Assembly: GCA_937902695.1 (NCBI GenBank) | Contig: CALFNI010000083.1 | Coordinates: forward strand, 1 to 7,834 | Direction of reading: 5' to 3' | Length of the DNA: 7,834 nucleotides | DNA from: an uncultured Rhodanobacteraceae bacterium | GTDB lineage: Bacteria; Pseudomonadota; Gammaproteobacteria; Xanthomonadales; Rhodanobacteraceae | In this document: positions 6,268 to 7,834 of the stretch, piece after piece | Layout of the letters: every line of letters starts with the position of its first letter | How positions within the stretch are numbered: position 1 is the stretch's first letter | Translations under genes and position numbers: made by a program | Notes under the pieces: generated by a model | Told to the model about the DNA's origin: nothing | Database searches by the model: none | The model's input: the letters and a program-made list of their open reading frames with translations, nothing else

Positions 6268-6897
6268 CTAGCGCCTGCGCTCGACGGCGCGCGGCAAGGC
6301 CGCGATGCGGCGGTATTCGGGCGCGTCGAAGCGCGCGGGTGCGTCGAGCCAGTCCTCGACCAGCGCCGTCGCGTCGTTGCCCCAGAAGAGCTCGCCGCCG
6401 ATGCGCAGCGTGGGTACGCCGAAGACGCCGGCCGCCATCGCGGATTCGGTGTTCGCGCGCAGCGCCGCCTTGACGTCCTCGCGCGCCGTCGCGATCGCGA
6501 CATCGTCGATGCCGAGCGCGCGTCCGACCTCGGCGAGCGCGTCCGCGCCGTCGCCTGCGCGACCGTCCCTCCAGATGTGCTCGAAGATCGCCGTGATCGC
6601 GGGCCAGGTCGTGCCGGCGGCGACGGCGAGGCGCAGCGCCGCAATCGGATTGAACGGATGCGCCGGCGGAAAGCGGAACGGAATCCCGGCGCGCTCGGCC
6701 GTCCACTGCGCGAATCGGTAGGTGAACTCGCGCTTGCCGCGGATCTCGGCAGGGCCGAGCTGGCCGTGATGCTTCAGGACCGCGCCGAACACGATCGGTA
6801 TCGGCGTGATCCCGATGCGCGCCCGCAGTGCGCCGAGCCGTGCCAGCTGCAGGTACGAAAACGGCGAGATGAAGTCGAAATACCAGTCGGCGTGCAT
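6268..6897 (-). CDS. 2-hydroxychromene-2-carboxylate isomerase family protein (DsbA-like / kappa-GST fold)
   Basis: The family includes NahD, the glutathione-dependent isomerase of naphthalene degradation that converts 2-hydroxychromene-2-carboxylate to its ring-opened benzylidenepyruvate. The product has 209 residues, the usual length. It starts MHADWYFDFISPFSYLQ, and Ser11 in SPFS is at the position of the catalytic serine of NahD; there is no CXXC, so it is not a thiol oxidoreductase. Other family features are KREF at 55-58, PFNPIAALR at 81-89, the cis-proline loop FGVPT at 159-163, and FWGND at 171-175. The ATG at 6897-6895 follows the stop of the upstream dehydrogenase after only two bases (TGACCATG), so translation is probably coupled; no strong ribosome site of its own is visible. 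No ring dioxygenase or other aromatic-pathway gene is in the window, so the true substrate is open and could be a CoA-linked or glutathione-linked compound. It ends 7 bp from the convergent cyclase gene. Confidence 0.9.
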   Translation of the reverse strand: MHADWYFDFISPFSYLQLARLGALRARIGITPIPIVFGAVLKHHGQLGPAEIRGKREFTYRFAQWTAERAGIPFRFPPAHPFNPIAALRLAVAAGTTWPAITAIFEHIWRDGRAGDGADALAEVGRALGIDDVAIATAREDVKAALRANTESAMAAGVFGVPTLRIGGELFWGNDATALVEDWLDAPARFDAPEYRRIAALPRAVERRR

Positions 6898-6899
6898 GG

Positions 6900-7834
6900 T
6901 CAGTGCAGCGTCCTGTACACATCGGGCGCAAAGGCATCGACGGCGACGACCTCGTCGCGCGCATCGCGCGCGTCGTTCAAAAGATCGTATTCGGCCCTCG
7001 AGATCACGCCGGCGGCGAGGCCGAGATCGTCGAGCATGTGGCCCGGCGCGCGATCGAGCGTGCCGGCGCGGACGGCGTCGCGGAGTTTCGTCTCGACCGG
7101 AATTGCGCGCACGGCCTTGTCGAGCGCGGCTTCGAGCGCGCCGAGGCCGGGCTCGTGCGGCGGCGGCACGAAGACGTCGCCGGTCAGCGTGTGCCGCGCT
7201 TCGCGGTCTTCGAGGATCGCGCGCGCGACTTCGCTCCCGAGCCGATCCGACGGCGGCCGGAACCGCGCGCCCAGCGGAAAGATCGCCATCTTCACCAGGA
7301 ACGCGATCCAGCGCACCGGCAGGTTGTCGAGCACGCCGACCAGCGCTTCCTGCACGCGATAGAGGCAAAGCTCGACGCTCCAGCGCACGAGCGCGAAGTT
7401 CGACGCGGTCTTCGGCTCGTCGTGATAGCGCTTCAGTGCCGCGCTCGCGAGATAGAGATAGGCCAGCGCGTCGGCGAGGCGGCCCGACAGCTTCTCGCGC
7501 CGCTTCAGCGTGCCGCCGAGCGTGCCCATCGCGACGTCCGACGTGATCGAGTACGCCGCGGAAAAACGCGACAGGTGCTGGTAGTAGCGCTTCGTGTCCT
7601 GCACGTGCGGCGTGCCGGCGATGCGCGAGCCGGTCCATGCAAGGAGCTTCGTGCGCGTCGCGCGCGTCATGAAGAGATTCACGTGGCCGAAGATCGCCTT
7701 GTCGAACGCGGCGAGATCGTTCGCGGCGACGGCGTTGATCTCCTTGTGCACGAAAGGATGGCAGCGGATCGCGCCCTGGCCGTAGATGATCATCGAGCGC
7801 GTCAGGATGTTCGCGCCTTCGACCGTGATGCCGA
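6900..7834 (-). CDS. fadE: FadE-type acyl-CoA dehydrogenase, C-terminal part (cut by window edge)
   Basis: This is an FAD enzyme of fatty-acid beta-oxidation that oxidises acyl-CoA to trans-2-enoyl-CoA. About 310 C-terminal residues are visible; FadE proteins are about 800 long, so the N-terminal part with most of the flavin and substrate fold lies beyond the right edge. The frame runs through the edge: the codons before the internal ATG at 7793 read GITVEGANILTRS, followed by MIIYGQGAIRCHPF, a stretch typical of FadE. The glutamate of VEGAN (codon 7820-7818) aligns by analogy with the catalytic glutamate of the YEGT motif in medium-chain enzymes (inference). The remainder is the long helical C-terminal domain special to FadE (DUF1974), with ITSDVAMGTLGGTLKRREKL, LSGRLADALAYLYLASAALK and a conserved-looking PVRWIAFLVKMAIFPLGARF. 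The stop TGA at 6902-6900 is two bases from the isomerase start, making one operon. Confidence 0.93.
   Translation of the reverse strand, partial: GITVEGANILTRSMIIYGQGAIRCHPFVHKEINAVAANDLAAFDKAIFGHVNLFMTRATRTKLLAWTGSRIAGTPHVQDTKRYYQHLSRFSAAYSITSDVAMGTLGGTLKRREKLSGRLADALAYLYLASAALKRYHDEPKTASNFALVRWSVELCLYRVQEALVGVLDNLPVRWIAFLVKMAIFPLGARFRPPSDRLGSEVARAILEDREARHTLTGDVFVPPPHEPGLGALEAALDKAVRAIPVETKLRDAVRAGTLDRAPGHMLDDLGLAAGVISRAEYDLLNDARDARDEVVAVDAFAPDVYRTLH

Noticed and set aside
4551..6644. 697-residue minus-strand frame opposite the diguanylate cyclase
   Set aside because: It is highly charged and low in complexity, begins inside the isomerase gene in a wrong frame, and conflicts with a complete cyclase carrying all its motifs.
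1..7834. CRISPR arrays, tRNAs, rRNA, insertion sequences, toxin-antitoxin or defence genes
   Set aside because: I saw no regularly spaced repeats, tRNA-like cloverleaf, transposase motifs or small toxin genes; all gene-sized space is explained by the conserved proteins listed.

Overview
The window is GC-rich DNA (about two thirds G+C by eye) from a proteobacterium. The evidence for this is a MexEF/OqxAB-type RND efflux pair, a FadE-type acyl-CoA dehydrogenase, GTG starts, and two short palindromic intergenic repeats of a kind common in high-GC Proteobacteria. A beta- or gammaproteobacterium is the best guess. The genus cannot be read from this sequence.

Layout, left to right. At 1-1078 (-) lies the N-terminal third of an RND efflux permease, cut by the left edge. 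At 1079-1213 is a spacer holding a twin-hairpin palindromic repeat. At 1214-2440 (-) is the lipoprotein membrane-fusion subunit of the same pump. At 2441-2654 is a divergent control region with a perfect 16-bp palindrome abutting a -35/-10 pair that faces the pump genes. At 2655-3308 (+) is a TetR-family regulator. At 3309-3447 is a spacer with a second repeat type and further small hairpins. At 3448-4482 (+) is a low-specificity L-threonine aldolase. At 4545-6257 (+; stop 6258-6260) is a membrane diguanylate cyclase with a periplasmic sensor, seven membrane helices and an intact GGEEF domain. After a 7-bp convergent gap, 6268-6897 (-) encodes a 2-hydroxychromene-2-carboxylate isomerase-family protein. 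It lies 2 bp downstream of 6900-7834 (-), the C-terminal part of a FadE-type acyl-CoA dehydrogenase cut by the right edge.

How the genes work together. The left half is one regulatory unit: the TetR protein most likely represses the divergent pump operon, and perhaps itself, by binding the palindrome next to the pump promoter until a toxic or signalling ligand releases it. The aldolase and cyclase run in the same direction but show no functional link. The dehydrogenase and isomerase are almost certainly co-transcribed and probably translationally coupled, which suggests an acyl-CoA or aromatic catabolic role for the isomerase.

I found no CRISPR array, tRNA, rRNA, transposase, phage gene or defence system, and nothing I would call a new biological system. 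The most interesting signals are the operator/promoter architecture at 2559-2603, the covarying twin-hairpin repeat between the two pump genes, and the dehydrogenase-isomerase coupling. Many long antisense open frames exist only because of the high GC content and were discarded.
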